Source: Lolium rigidum (taxonomy: Eukaryota > Streptophyta > Magnoliopsida > Poales > Poaceae). From it: a DNA stretch of 64,000 bases. Below the pieces are notes generated by a model. It was not told where the DNA came from and made no database searches. It worked only from the letters and a program-made list of their open reading frames with translations. Positions 10,365 through 22,854 of this stretch are shown in pieces (positions within the stretch are counted from its first letter, which is position 1; the number at the start of each line of letters is the position of its first letter). Position numbers and translations under genes: made by a program. The stretch spans positions 33,257,047-33,321,046 of the forward strand of contig NC_061510.1 of assembly GCF_022539505.1 (NCBI RefSeq), in the 5' to 3' direction.

Positions 10365-13273
10365 TACAAATACTTTCTGCGCCTAGCTGAAAGGCGTTAA
10401 AGAAAAGCGCTTATGGGAGACAACCCACGTTTATTTTCTGTAATTTTTCATTTGTCGAGCCTTGGAAGTTGTTGCCTCTGTAACAACCTCTCCTTATCAT
10501 TTTTATTTCGTTTTTGTGCCAAGGGTAGCCTCTAATAGGAAAAAAAAAGTAAGTTTTGGGGAAGTTGCTGTCCAGAAACAGATTCTGTGTTGTTACCGTA
10601 AAAATTCGTACACCCAGCCAGTACGTAATTTTGAGCTGCCAATTTTTGATCATATGCCCCGGGTTATTATCTAACTTTCATAGTTTTTCACTTTTCGATC
10701 TGAGCAACAGAGGATTTTCGAAAAAATCGATCTTTACATGTTGTTCTGTTTTGACAGATTTCTGCCACTATTTGCATTTGCCTCTTATTCTCTTTCTTTT
10801 TGGGTTCTTTTGAGAGGAAGAGATTTTTGAAAGAGTTTCTACAGTAGCTAATGTTTTGATGGATGTTTGATATATGTTAGAACTGGACCCAAGTGGATGT
10901 ATTATTTTGATTGCGCTAATGTTGCTAATAAAAAATTGTGTGAAGTTCTGTATGTAAGAAGTTTTCAAGTGTAGGGAAATAAGATTGATGTGACGAAATG
11001 AAGAATGTACAAAAGGTCAAGCTTGGGGATGCCTCCTGCCACCCCCAAGAAATATCCAAGAGGTACAAGTGTCAATGCTTGAGGATGCTCAAGACATCCC
11101 CTTCTTCATCAACAAAGCAACATGTCATCTTTCTGTGCGCCATATTTTTATTGCTTCATATGATATGTGTTGTTCTTGGAGCGTCTTTATTTTGTATTTG
11201 GTTTTCCTTTTCTTTTTTTCTGTACAATAAGGTTGGATACCAGCATATTTGTTTTGGAGAATGACACACTCCGTTTAAATTTCATAGAACACTCCAGTTT
11301 CCACTTTTATTGTTCTGCGAGTGTTTAGTTTTCTAGTACTTTGTTTAGCTTTCGTTTTCTACTTTTATTCTTTGTCCAGAGCTTGTTAGTTTTCTTTATT
11401 CATGTATGATTATCTCTATGGTCCATATTGTTATTTATCTATGAGAGTTGTTTCAAATAAATTAACTGGTGTTGGAGACGAGTAAAAAGTTTCGTGCTAA
11501 TAGTGATGCAAAAGGAAGCTTGTCTAGACTGTGGCATAGACTTTGGCATGTCATGTTGGATGCTATTTTTATGGTATGCTTAGTATTTATTGTTGCATCA
11601 TTATTTGTCTCAAATATCTGAGAGTACTTAATGTGCCATTGAAGGAATCATGTGTTGTTTTGATCATAGAAGCATAATATTGTGATATTCTCCTTAGATG
11701 CTTTATTGGGTTGACTTGGCACATGCTTATACCATGTTATAACTACCAACCAGTCAGCTAAAGCCTCCATGATCATTTAGTTTTTGACTTGTGATATCAC
11801 TTTATGCTTTGATTAATATTGTTTTGTCGCTATGCATGATTATGGCCATTATTGCTCTCTTAATTGGTCGCTCACAGTTTTTTGCTAGCCTTTGCCTGTA
11901 CTGAGTATGAAGCTCTAATCGTGCATCCAACCACTAAAAACCAAAGTTTGCCAATTGTGTCCACCATATCTACCTATTAGTATTTTCTATGCCAAGTATT
12001 TTCATCATGTTTTTATCTATCTTTCGAATTGATTATGAGAAAAATAGTGAGTAAAGCTCTCACAAATTTGATGGCACATTTACTTTCTTGCACTTAATAA
12101 ACTTGAACCATTGTGGCTCTCTTATGTTGATTATATGCTTACAAATTATAAGTTGGGAGTTACCACAACCATGCTTTCATGGGGCACGCTTTCAACATTG
12201 CACTTATTATTTAGTTGATGTCATGATCTTTTGCTTATGGATGCCTATCGATGCGAAATAGAATGGAAACTTGTAAGTCCATGGAGTTTGTATATGTGTT
12301 AGAGAAACGCTGGGCCGCTAACCTAAGCCATGAATTATTCATGGTGGAAGTTTACAATATTCCATAGTGAGCATTTCGTGAAGCATCTTCAATAAAAAGC
12401 TATACCCATAGTAAATAAAAGGATTGCTGAGATGCTCATTGTCTGTTTGTCTTGTCATTTTGGTGTGTGATTGCACTTATTTGAAAGAGTACTTCCATAT
12501 CATGGGGAAAGAGGTACCCCTGCTGATGCGTTCTTTATAATACATGTATACTTACAATGACAAGAACTTATTTGGGACCTAAGTTGAGTAGCATGAGGTG
12601 TAGGTACTCATATTCAAGGGGCATGAGATTTTCAACTTATGATTTGTCAAGCATATGACTCATTTTTTGCACTCACATTAACTTTAACCATTCAAGATGC
12701 CTATGATAGGGGCAATGAGAGCTCAGAGCTTATAAGTACCATACCTTTTTGAAATCTTTATAAAAATGTTGATCCTTACTTCCTTCCTTGAATGACCTTT
12801 CTTTTACTTTTATGGTGAGTCTTCATCTTCTTGCTTTATGCACCAATTAAGAGAGCACAATTGTCATTTTGAGTATAATGTGCATAGTCCCAAGAATTAT
12901 TGATTGATTCATGATTATGCTATTGGTTGTTCTTAAATTACTTTTATCTAGTCACCCTCTAAACTTTAAAGGTGTCATAGCATTTATGTTTTGCTATTCC
13001 ATAAAGGACAAGCTGAATACCACTTTGCTATGTTTTCTCTATGCTCATAAACAAACAGTTGCTTTCATTGCATAATTATTCATGATCTTTGTTTGAGTTA
13101 CTTCTCATGTTATAACATAGTTGCTAGGACCTATGTTTAGAGTACTTTGATTCCAGCTTACAATGCTTTACAAAAGCTTGATCAAGATTGTGATAGTTGC
13201 ATGTCACCTCAAAAATTATTTTTGTTATTACTTACCTACTCGAGGATGAGTAGGAGTTAAGCTTGGGGATGCT
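10365..13273 (+). other. Long non-coding 3' region of F2a
   Basis: About 2.9 kb of AT-rich sequence without any substantial open frame. Near 11018-11031 it contains an internal copy of the polypurine-tract motif (aagcttggggatgcc), and the true tract lies at 13259-13273. The layout parallels 34414-37002 of F2b. Confidence 0.7.
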
Positions 13274-14904
13274 TGATACGTCGCAAACGTATCTATAATT
13301 TTTGATGCTCCATGCTTATTTTACACCAATTCTACTATGATTTACTTACACTTCGTTACACTTCGTTACACTTCGTTACACTTGTATACATTTTTCGGCA
13401 CTAACCTATTGACAAGATGCCACAGTGCCAGTTCCCTGTTTTCTGCTGGTTTTGGTCTCAGAAAAGCTGTACATGACATATTCTCGAAATTGGACGAAAC
13501 AAAAGCCAAAGTGCCTATTTTACCATAACGAAGACGAAGTCCAAAGGGCGCCGAAGAGGTGCAACATGGTGGCTAGACCACACCTATGCGTGGCCTAGCC
13601 TGGCCCGCGCCTAGGGGTGGTGTGGGCCATCACGACACCCCACCGACCTAAATCCTCCGCCTATTTATACATCTTCACGGGAAAACCCTAGATACCCGAG
13701 ACTCCATCCACGAAAAGTTCCGTCGCGGCCGCCATCGCAGAATCCATCTCGGGAGGACTATGAAGCTCTTCCCGGCACCCTGCCAGAGGGGGAGATCATC
13801 ACCGGAGGCTTCTACATCGCCATGCCCGCCTCCGAAGTGATGCGTCAGTAGTTCATCCCTAGACTATGGGTCCATAGCAGTAGCTAGATGGTTTTCTTCT
13901 CCAATTTGTGCCTCATGTTTAGATCTTGTGAGATGCCTATCATGATCAAGATCATCTTTATGTAATGATACATGTTGTGTTTGCTGGGATCCGGTGAATA
14001 TTGAATACTATGGTTGAGATTGATGTCATATGCTATTTGTGATCTTGCATGCTCTCCGTTGCTAGTAGATGCTTTGGCCAAGTAGATGCTTGTGACTCCA
14101 AGAGGGAGTATTTATGCTCGATAGTGGGTTCATGCCTCTAGTTTTCTGGAAGAGTGACAATAACTTCTAAGATTATAGATGTGCTGTTGCTACTAGGGAG
14201 AAAACAACAATGTTTTATCCAAGGGTAATTCTATTGTTTACTTTACACACATTGCTTAATGCGATTACGTGTTGCTTGCAACTTAATACCGGAAGAGGTG
14301 CAGATGCTAATCGGAAGGTGGATTATTAGTCATAGACGCAGTTGGATTACAGCCTATGTATTATGTTGTAATGCCCAAACGAATCTCATAGAAGTCGTAT
14401 TGTTATGTATGATCTTTATTCTGTCGATTGCCAATTTGTTCACCCAACATGCTATTTATCTTTATGGAGAGACACCACTAGTGAACTGTGGACCCCAGTC
14501 CTTTTTTCCTTTATACTGATACAATCATCCTGTTCTGTTTACTTTCTGCAAGCATTGTTTCTTTTCATTTACTGCAAACATCTCCTTCCATACCATACGG
14601 TTAACTCTTTGTTATCAGCAAAACCAGTGAGATTGAGAACCTCAATGTGAGTTAGAGCAAAGTATTGCGATTGTGTTGTGTGCATGTTCCACATTGTTGC
14701 TGACGCCGGTAGTGCGCCCTGCCAATAGCTAGTCAGCCAGCAACACCTTCAGAAGTCACTCATTTCTCCTACTGGTTGATTAAACCTTGGTTTCTTAATG
14801 AGGGAAAACTTGCTCATGTGCTCATCACACCTTCCTCTTGGGGTTTCCCAACCGCTTCCACAACTGCAAGCAATATTGTCTGGCGCGTACCTGGAGCACC
14901 ATCA
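13274..14904 (+). mobile_element. 3' LTR of F2a
   Basis: A 1631-bp LTR starting TGATACGTCGCAAACG and ending GCACCATCA. Near 13355-13380 the motif 'cacttcgttacacttcgtta' is repeated in tandem, where the 5' LTR has one unit. This explains part of the length difference. Confidence 0.85.
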
Positions 14905-15498
14905 TCGACTACATGATACTTCACCTTTATGGGCCCAGTGGAATGCATCGTGTATTTGGCTACTAATTGTGGGGTTGCGGGAGTGACAGAAAGCTAAACC
15001 CGCGTTGGAAACCAGCGCACGAGGGGGTGTAGGATCTCAAAGTTTAAGGTTGTGGTTAGATTTATCTTAATTACTTTCTTGTAGTTGCGGATGCTTGCAA
15101 GGGGTATAATCACAAGTATGCATTAGTCCAAGTTGGGGTAGTGCATTAGCATAGCTTCACCCACACAACATCTATCAAACCAATAAAGATTATTTAGCTG
15201 CCATGAAGCGAAAGCACTTGACGAAGTTCCCGTGTGTCCTCGTAATCATAAGTAACACAACCGGCTTGTCCTTTGCTCTGAAAAGGATTGGGCCACTCGC
15301 TGCAATTATTATTACTATCTTTTATTTACTCATACTTTATTTGTTTGCAATATCAAAAACCCCTGAAAACCTGTTTGCTAGTATTTACAATGAATCCTTG
15401 ATCAAAACTGCTTGTCAACACCTTCCGCTCCTTGTTGGGTTCGACACTCTTATTTATCAAAAGTACTACGATACACTCCCTATACTTGTGGGTCATCA
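14905..15498 (+). other. Fragment of another LTR or its leader, no gene
   Basis: The sequence to the right of F2a ends '...gtgggtcatca', an LTR-like CA end, and includes 'gttgggttcgacactctta'. It is not homologous to the left flank of F2a. No open frame or splice structure is convincing. Confidence 0.3.
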
Positions 15499-15990
15499 GA
15501 AGTGTAGATCTAGGGTTCCTCCTTTGATTCCCAAGAGGGGAACAAGATTGAGTGGATAGGGAGGGAGATCTTTGAGCTTTGGAACAATGGAGGAGAGAGA
15601 GTTGAAGCCCCAACCTCTCAATGAATAAGAAGGGTGCTATTTATACCCCCACAATAAATGTAGCCGTTGCAGGAAAGTTGGGGCCAGAGTCTTCGGTGTG
15701 CTGACACCGGAGTCTCTCGTGTGCTACACCACTTATACCAGCGTCTCCGGTGTACATACACCAGAGTTTCCGGACCTTGGCGGGCAGCACACCCCAACAC
15801 CGGAGTCTCCGGAGGATTCCCCGGACATGCTGAAAAAGTTCCAGGACCCCTATACCGTGAGTGAGGCACCCGGGACAAAAGATCGACCAAGGGAGTTTGC
15901 CGGTTAACTCGTTCAGCCCAACTGCCCAAGACACAAAATTTTGCCCTGCCCGTCCCCTGCGGCCTACTGAACTCATTTCCCACCTATATT
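15499..15990 (-). mobile_element. Antisense LTR-like fragment
   Basis: On the minus strand a TATA box (tataaata, 15639-15646) is followed by a leader-like stretch, and the region to its right repeats 'caccggagtctccgg' with variants (15700-15815). This looks like U3 sequence of an antisense LTR. The ends are not resolved. Confidence 0.35.
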
Positions 15991-17428
15991 GGGGTGGGGC
16001 GCTGCCCCACGTGTATTACCGCCACCAGTGCTATCGATTCAGCTCACTGCCGCCTCGATGGTCCTCTCGGGCGATCGGAACTATCCCGAACTCGCCCACC
16101 GGCATGTCCTCGCCTCCATCCCCTGGGTCTAGCAGACTGTCGCGCCAATATCACCTCGTCGAGGAGCTGCTTTCCGTCGCCCTTCCATGCTTACGACATT
16201 TCCAACCGTCCAACACAAACGGACACAAAACGATCGTTTGTCTCCGCACGATCGAAAAGTACGTTTGCACCCCAGCTCTGCAATCCAACGTAAACTGGCT
16301 ATGCTGTCCGTGGGACGGGACTAAATTTGCAGGCCCAGGCCAACATGAGCCAAATTTTGTTTCCTGCATTATATGGAGTATACTTCAGATTGTATTCACA
16401 AAACCAATTTAGCTCTGGTGGTACTAGTTTGCAGGCCTTGACCTAGGTATAAGCTGGAGGATAGGAATATCGATTCCTGCCGGGCACATTTTCTCCAAAT
16501 TTTAACTGCTTCGATTAGATTGATGGCTTCTAAGTAAAAATAGTTCTGACTATATTTTCTCAAATTTTTAGCTACTCAGATTGATGGATGGTATGTGAAA
16601 ATAGGTCTGACTATATTTTCAAAATACAGTATACCTAATCTTGAAACAAAATTTTAGTTTCAATTCTTAAACATGTAGGAAGAAAACTACACTGTTTACT
16701 TCATTTTCTCCAAATTTAACTACTCCGATTGATGGCTACTATTGAAAAATAGTTCTGCATAATTTTCCCCATATTTATCTACTCCAATTATGTAAAAATA
16801 GTTCTGCATACAAAACACAGCATACCTACTCTTGAAACAAAATTATAGTTTCAATTCTTAAACATGTTGGAAGAAGACTACAGTGAGATATGATAACTTC
16901 TCACATTTTAATTAATCACTACGGTTTTAATTTATAAATTGCAAGGTAATTATCACAATTGCGAGTATAGTGTTATTGTATTCCTTTCATGGGATAGTTA
17001 TAGTTCTTATAGTGCGTTTATCTATTACACGTACTTAATATGTTCTCTTTAAATCCTTGTTAATATGATTCTACCCCTGGTTTAAAATCTAGAGACGCAG
17101 GGAGAATTTTAGATTATAACGTCAATCTAAGACATATATAAATAATAGTCAAACCAAGTAAAGTTTAAGGCTTTCTTTTGAAAATTCAAACTAAATTTGA
17201 TTTTCTAAAAATAAAATGGACCTTAAACTTTGGAATGGAGACAGTATTAGTAGTACTTTTCTAGTAAGGGAGGGCCTATTTTAAAATGTTGAACAGGGCC
17301 TCGTATTTCGCCTGCAAATTTGCATCGTCAACCCACACATCCTCATGGCCTGCTTAGCCCCCCTTTAATGCAGTTCGCATGTACTAATACTAATTAAAGT
17401 TATATTTCTCTCTTCTCCCTAATTAATA
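15991..17428. other. No gene seen; AT-rich with one direct repeat
   Basis: The first 440 bp are GC-rich without a convincing coding signal. From 16430 the sequence is AT-rich. A 69-bp direct repeat with about 90% identity lies at 16626-16694 and 16817-16885 (period 191), containing 'tgaaacaaaatt' and 'caattcttaaacatgt'. Confidence 0.5.
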
Positions 17429-17845
17429 CTCCCTCCGTTCCTTTTTATAATGCCTATAGATTTTTAGCATTTGTTTCAGAATATAAGGTTGTAGCTTGGC
17501 TTTTTTTTAAATTACCCCCTCTACCGGTCAGCTCCCACACGACATGCATGAAAAAAATTCATACAAAAGGGAAACAATTAATTGAGATTCCTAATGCATG
17601 ACCCCAACGATTCCTTAGATTTAGGAAGCATTGTTTTTCTTTCCTTAGTAGAACCTGGCTGCACATATATGGAGAGTCAACCAGAGAGATTTGTGGGATT
17701 TGTTATGTTAATTTCGGAAGTTATCGATTTTCCTCATCTTACTCTGATCTTAAATCGTTAAGCCAGGGGGTCTTATATAAAGAATACTCTTGCGCTAATT
17801 TCCGTGCCAAAAAACTATAGGCATTATAGAATGGAACGGAGGGAG
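17429..17845. mobile_element. Stowaway-type (Tc1/Mariner) element
   Basis: Terminal inverted repeats of about 37 bp start CTCCCTCCGTTCC and end GGAACGGAGGGAG, with 'tataatgcctata' near the left end matching 'tataggcattata' near the right. TA dinucleotides flank both ends (17427-17428 and 17846-17847), as expected for this superfamily. At 417 bp it is longer than most Stowaway elements and has no transposase frame. Confidence 0.9.
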
Positions 17846-18188
17846 TACATAACATACCCTTTGCAGTCAGAAAATGGACACTGCCGCTAGAAAAGTGCGG
17901 ACGCATACGAAAAAGTTGGAGAAAATGCGTTATTTACGTGTGCAAGTCCGACGCAAACAAACCTAATTTGTGCCTAAAATGCATCAGACCGCTGGAGACT
18001 ACAGGACCTTCTCTACCCGCTTGGCTGATCCACGAACTCTACTACCTCCACAGTTCCAGACTTACGGAGGGGAGACTACAGGGCAGACAACAGCACCACC
18101 CGGTTCAAGCGGTCTTCTGAGGATGGGGAGTAGAGAGAGATAATGAGAGGAGAAAAAATGAAAATAGTGGAAAAAAGATGTGGGGCTA
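17846..18188. other. No gene seen
   Basis: No open frame with plausible structure. A 26-bp perfect repeat starting 'ggagaaaaaatgaaa' occurs at 18149 and again at 18200, a 51-bp period that overlaps the junction of the next element. Confidence 0.5.
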
Positions 18189-18201
18189 ACACAATGACAG
18201 G

Positions 18202-18665
18202 AGAAAAAATGAAAATAGTGGAAAATGTTTGGAAGCCATCACGGCAATGCCTTGACTGCTTCTTGGGTCGACGTTTTCGGGTATCCGTCGGTGCGCGAGT
18301 GCCGCTGGCTTGCTTTTGCGGCCTGCCTCACCTCTCGAAGCTTGAAAGGCCTAGCCGTCTCTTTCGGCTCTGACTTCCTTTTCAGGGACGTGGACCGGGC
18401 AGTCGCGGCGCTCGCCGTTGCCGTCGTGCTGGTGTCATTCGGCGGCGCTCCAGACCTAGTTGCTATAGGTCGTGTGGCCAGGTGTGTGGTTTTCGCCGGT
18501 TTCTCCCTGAAAACTGTGCCGTATGGTTTTTCTTGTCTGGTTTTCCTTATAAACTGGACACGGGTGTTGCGTTTGTATCGGTTTTCGACCAGTTTCCCTT
18601 ATAAACTGGTCAAATTTCCCTCTTCTTAATGAATAGGCAGAGCTCCTGCCGGTTGCTCCAAAAAA
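18202..18665 (+). mobile_element. 5'-truncated LINE, 3' end only
   Basis: The segment ends 'gcagagctcctgccggttgctccaaaaaa', a common 3' tail of grass LINEs, and is flanked by the 13-bp duplication acacaatgacagg (18189-18201 and 18666-18678). No open reverse transcriptase frame is left. The first ~24 bases copy sequence 51 bp upstream, so the true LINE sequence may begin near 18226. Confidence 0.75.
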
Positions 18666-18956
18666 ACACAATGACAGGTGGGACCATATCCACCTCAGCT
18701 GAACATCCACATGTGCAACCATGTCAGCACTAACAAATGGTCCCACCAATCAAGATTGCTATTAAAATGCTATTAGGCGAGTATCAATGATATTTTTGAG
18801 AAAAATACCAAACCAGGTACTAACTCGTTATCCTATCATGAAATGTGGTAGTTTTATTTTGTAATTTACTACACACAATCGTAGGTTGGACAACGATTTG
18901 CTATCGTAGGTTGGACAATGATTTGCTATCTTTGAGCTTAGAAATTAGAACGCTAT
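18666..18956. other. No gene seen; 25-bp tandem pair
   Basis: A 25-bp unit beginning 'cgtaggttggacaa' is present twice in tandem (18880-18904 and 18905-18929) with one mismatch. Confidence 0.6.
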
Positions 18957-21000
18957 GTCTGGCTGACTAAGTTTGGCCAATGATTTGCAACCTTAAGGCT
19001 TAGTACAAGTTAAAACGCATACCAATTGTTTCTATTTTCTAGTTTTACCACGCTCGCTTCAAGCATTAAACGTAATATTTCTGTCAAATATTGTTTTTGT
19101 GCTCTTTTTTAAGTTTGGCATGTTCAAAATATCATATATTAGTACTCGGAATATGACATTATAAAAAAACCCTACCATTAATCATCAACCAATCAAATCA
19201 GTTAATAGGCTAATTTTTTATTAATCTCTAAACTCAAGCCAACCGATTAGCAATTTTCTGAACATTGATAAGCAGTACAGAATCGCAAAGATGCATTAGC
19301 AACAACGGTTTGATAATTCCTACAGTGGAGCGACACAAGCACAAACAGGTTCAGTGATATCTAGCAGTAGATTGAGGCAGATAAATCCTCTTTCTTATAT
19401 ACGAACGCACATTCCCCCAGCGGGAACAAATCCAAATCTCGGTCCGGTTCGACATCCCCATATAGCATTGACCAACTGTCATCCAGCACACTTCCAAAAA
19501 AAAAAGGTGGGTCAGTTAATTGAACTTTCACAAATGTGCAAAAAAAAAGTAGCATTTAATTGCGTTCAAACCTGTTTAAACCATGTTTATCATTAGTATC
19601 AGCAGCACTATGCCTACAAAACCAACAGACAAAAGTTTTGATATCATACAGCAGAATTGGATTTGAAACAAGTAAAAACAGATGGTAGCATTTAAATGTG
19701 TTCAAACCTGTTTGAATCAGGTTCATCTTCAGTATCAGCAGTACTATGCCTACAAAATCAACAAACGGAAGTTTTAACATCATATCACTGAACTGGATTA
19801 GTCAATGAGAGAGGTCGGCCCATGAGGTCTCTGCCTCAGCAACACAAAAAGGCTCAAGCTTTCAGCTGCAGGCCTTGTTTGGGAACATATAACATTGATA
19901 AAAAGAATATCATAGGGCTGGAATCTTGAGAGCAAATTCTCAAATTTGGAACGAGCTCTGAAGCTTCAGACACTGTTCCATCATTTCCTTTTCGAGCATC
20001 CAAAACAACAAAGCAACATCACTCTCCCTCCTCTATACTACAAATGCATCTTCCTGTGAATTTCATATGCTTTTCTGAAAATCACCCAAGCATCTCAGTT
20101 AATCAAACTCTAGACTCTTTAAATCCTCTAGGATTTCAGTAACCATGGCATCCATTTCCATTTTCTTACTTATGCCTATGTAGGAGGTCAATAGGAGAGT
20201 AGAACCATAGATAAGAAAATGGGATCACAACCTCAGTAAGCTGCATATCGGAATTTTAGGCTTGGGATCACTATATGGGCTCTATTGTTGGCCCTCTAGC
20301 AAACAAAGTAAGATTAAAGCAATGACAACCATCCCATGATAAAAACCATGCAAACTGTGTGGGCCATTATTCATACAGAGAAGTGGATACATGTGAAAAA
20401 AAAACATATATTCGATAACAGTATGCCTATTTCATAGGTCCAAACAACATATGCGCATGCAATGTTGAAATTGCAAGAATGTGGAAAATCGTAAACATGC
20501 CACAGGCAGAATCATTCGCAAAAACAAAGAACCTAGAGCAGCGGAAAGATGGAAACATACCAAAGAAAACCTAATGGGCATACCTCAAATACTGTTTGAC
20601 ATCCAAAACAATACAATCAAATCAGACAGGAATGTAGGGGATAGGACAGTGAGAGGACAAGCGTGATAAATCCAACCAAAGAAGCCACTGCTTGTAAAAA
20701 CTGCAATAGAAATACCAACCTAGTTGTCCCAGAGTATCCAAGGAATTCAAGAACTTTGTTCATTGGTACAAATACAGTACGTTTGCCACGTCGGAAGTTC
20801 ACTCCAACAAAGTTCCCATCAAAATCAACAAGGGGGCATCCATTCAGAGCCTAACATAAAATAGAAGTGCCAGTGAAGGAAGTTGCATAGAAAAATGGGA
20901 TTGATAATGTCTCAAAGTGATAGTTCAGTGTGTATCCGATAGGTTAAGCTATGATACAGCTAATTATTTCCACCATGCAGAGAACTAAAGGAAAGAAAAC
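18957..21000. repeat. Segmental duplication, copy A (partner at 61816-64000)
   Basis: From 'tctggctgactaagtttggcc' onward, 18957-21000 aligns almost base for base with 61818-64000. The partner has about 180 extra bases at 63361-63540. The duplication covers the 3' half of the HtrA-like gene and its downstream region. A third, decayed copy starts near 54870. The left breakpoint at about 18955 is sharp. Confidence 0.95.
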
Positions 21001-22854
21001 AACGACTCACCGTGTTCATTTCACATGTGGGGAGTATAAGCTCACGGATTTCATAACTTGCAGGGCCAAACACTGTCCCCTTTGTGAACCTTAACATGCC
21101 TGAGTTGAAAGAACGCCCCACAGCTACTACCTTACTATCGAACTCAAATTGCACGGGATGGCTAGAACTGAGATGTGCTTCCTGGAAACCACGTGCACGC
21201 CTAATCTTCACAACAGCAAGATCATACTTGAGATCAATTTGGCCTAACGAGCCAATGACAACTCGATCATTGGGAAGACGCACTTTAATCTGCACCGATA
21301 AAGCAAGAATAGGTGAACATGATGATAGTACATTGATAAGCAAGGAATACAGGGATGTTGGAGGCACCAACCGTCAATTTTTTAGCGAACCCATCATGTA
21401 AAGATCCATCCAGACTAGCTGAAGTTAGAATAGTTGTGGCATCAGCACATAAGTTTTCAATAAATATTCCCGTGCATTCAGATACAACCATATCTCCTAA
21501 AGATGATAATAGTATCGATCATTAATGGCTGCAATACAGGCATGGAAAATAATGGGGATATGACAATATAATTACCATCAAATGAAGCAAGAGAAACAAC
21601 ACTTTCTGATAGTTTTGACTCAATCTGTTTGGTGAGTTCACTCGAGGAATTTCCAAAGGATTCAACCAAGTTTCTAGATCCATCTTCCAAGGCAATACCT
21701 GGAAGGATGGGTGGATGGGTCCCAGTTAGTTAAAGAAACATGGTACTGCCGTACTGGTAAACAGTTGTAAGTGCTACAACAGTTTGGCCGCACAAATTCT
21801 TGCAGGGGAATGAAATGACGAAAAATCAGTGGCTCACATTGCTTATGTACTGATTTGCTAGCATTTTGCTTTTTATTCACGCGTGTTATGCTCTTGCCTC
21901 TTCCCTTGCGCTTGGTTTTCTGCATCTTCCCAACCCTGGAGGCAATGAAACAATCCAAATGTCATTTATAAGAACAAGTAGAGTATGACTGTAAAATCCA
22001 TTATACTGTACATCATTTCTCATTGTCAATATGAACATAATTGTTTGTATACCAAACATAAATTGTGAATGTAACAACTTATATATCATGGGTGTAGAAT
22101 AACTTTTTCTGCACCCTGAGTGCTGAATAGCATGTCTATACATAAGCCAGGCAAATTACAAATAATTTCACGAAGAAGAGCAAAAGTGATGAACCAACAA
22201 TGAGAAGAACTTAGTGACATCAAACGCCTCAACTAACCTGAACAGAAAGTGCAAACAAGATAAGATGACGGACAAAAAAAGGGGGTTATTTAGTGATTAC
22301 AAACATCTTAGGGGCTGTTTGGATCCTCTGCCCAAACAGAAATTGCCAATCTAGCCTTGCTAGGCTAGCATATGCTCCCAAAAGGAGCTGCGGATGTGTG
22401 TATGTGCGTGTGTGAGAGAGAGATACTTCTACACTACAAGATCAGCTAAATTGGCTGCGATTTTGCAAAACAAAAACAAGCAGAGGAAAGTGGAGGCAAC
22501 TAGGTCACCTCACCCTAATGGCAGTGATGAATGTATCTCGTCGAGTTAAGAGATCCAAACGAACAACCATGAAATCATTGCTATCGGGAGCAAGGGAACA
22601 AAACAACAAGCCTTGATGTCTTAGATTTGTCTAGATGCATCCAAATTTAGACAAATCTAAGGCATCCTTTATGGGACGTGGGACGGTGGGAGTAGATTTT
22701 TAGGGTTGGGATATTTAGAGTTTCCGGTAGGGATTACCTTACTCCGTCGGGTGATAGCTGTGGCGGCGTGCAGAGGGCGGGTTACTGGCAGAGGGGCGGA
22801 GTGGGGTGCCGTCGAGGAGGATGAGACGAAGGGTCCTAGTCCAGAATTCTTCAA
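19361..22854 (-). CDS. HtrA/DegP-like trypsin-family protein, catalytically dead (copy A)
   Basis: Nine exons join in one frame with GT-AG junctions: 22738-22854, 21881-21935, 21576-21698, 21372-21496, 21011-21289, 20720-20850, 19708-19749, 19572-19613 and 19361-19490 (TAG at 19361-19363). Together they are 1044 nt (347 aa). The trypsin-like fold is shown by SVVSLASFDG, ILTSASLDGS, IKVRLPNDRVV, KYDLAVVKI and LNGCPLVDFDGNFVG. In HtrA proteases these correspond to the His (TxxHV), Asp and Ser (GNSGGPL) regions. Here the His position is Ser, the Ser position is Asn, and only Asp remains, so peptidase activity is unlikely. No PDZ domain is visible. The C-terminal tail is acidic. The 5' end is uncertain: the first exon has no in-frame ATG. 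An in-frame ATG at 21965 would give 318 aa if transcription starts there. Exons are inferred by eye. The gene may be transcribed or may be a decaying duplicate. Confidence 0.75.
19572..19749 (-). repeat. Duplicated 42-bp exon with flanking intron (copy A)
   Basis: Exons 19708-19749 and 19572-19613 are both 42 bp, both start after 'tttgtag' and end AAACAG|gtttgaa, and both are phase-symmetric, so either can be skipped or repeated without frame loss. They encode HSTADTEDEPDSN and HSAADTNDKHGLN. The surrounding ~130 bp is duplicated too, so this is a local tandem duplication that doubled an exon. Confidence 0.8.

Larger units (their letters stand above)
7837..14904 (+). mobile_element. Complete but defective LTR retrotransposon, family F2 (copy F2a)
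   Basis: Two LTRs (7837-9445 and 13274-14904) begin TGATACGT and end CACCATCA. A primer-binding site TGGCGCCGTTGCCGGGGA at 9454-9471 matches the 3' end of plant tRNA-Asp. The polypurine tract 'aagcttggggatgct' directly precedes the 3' LTR. The interior holds only gag remnants and about 2.9 kb without coding signals. The flanking 5-mers (cagtg left, tcgac right) do not match, so the ends were probably rearranged after insertion. Confidence 0.85.

Noticed and set aside
15861..16412. A 183-codon plus frame
   Set aside because: No domain, biased composition, and it overlaps other frames of similar length. There is no splice or promoter support.
18225..18629. A 134-codon plus frame with several hydrophobic stretches
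   Set aside because: It lies entirely within the LINE fragment flanked by 13-bp duplications and reads through its 3' UTR.
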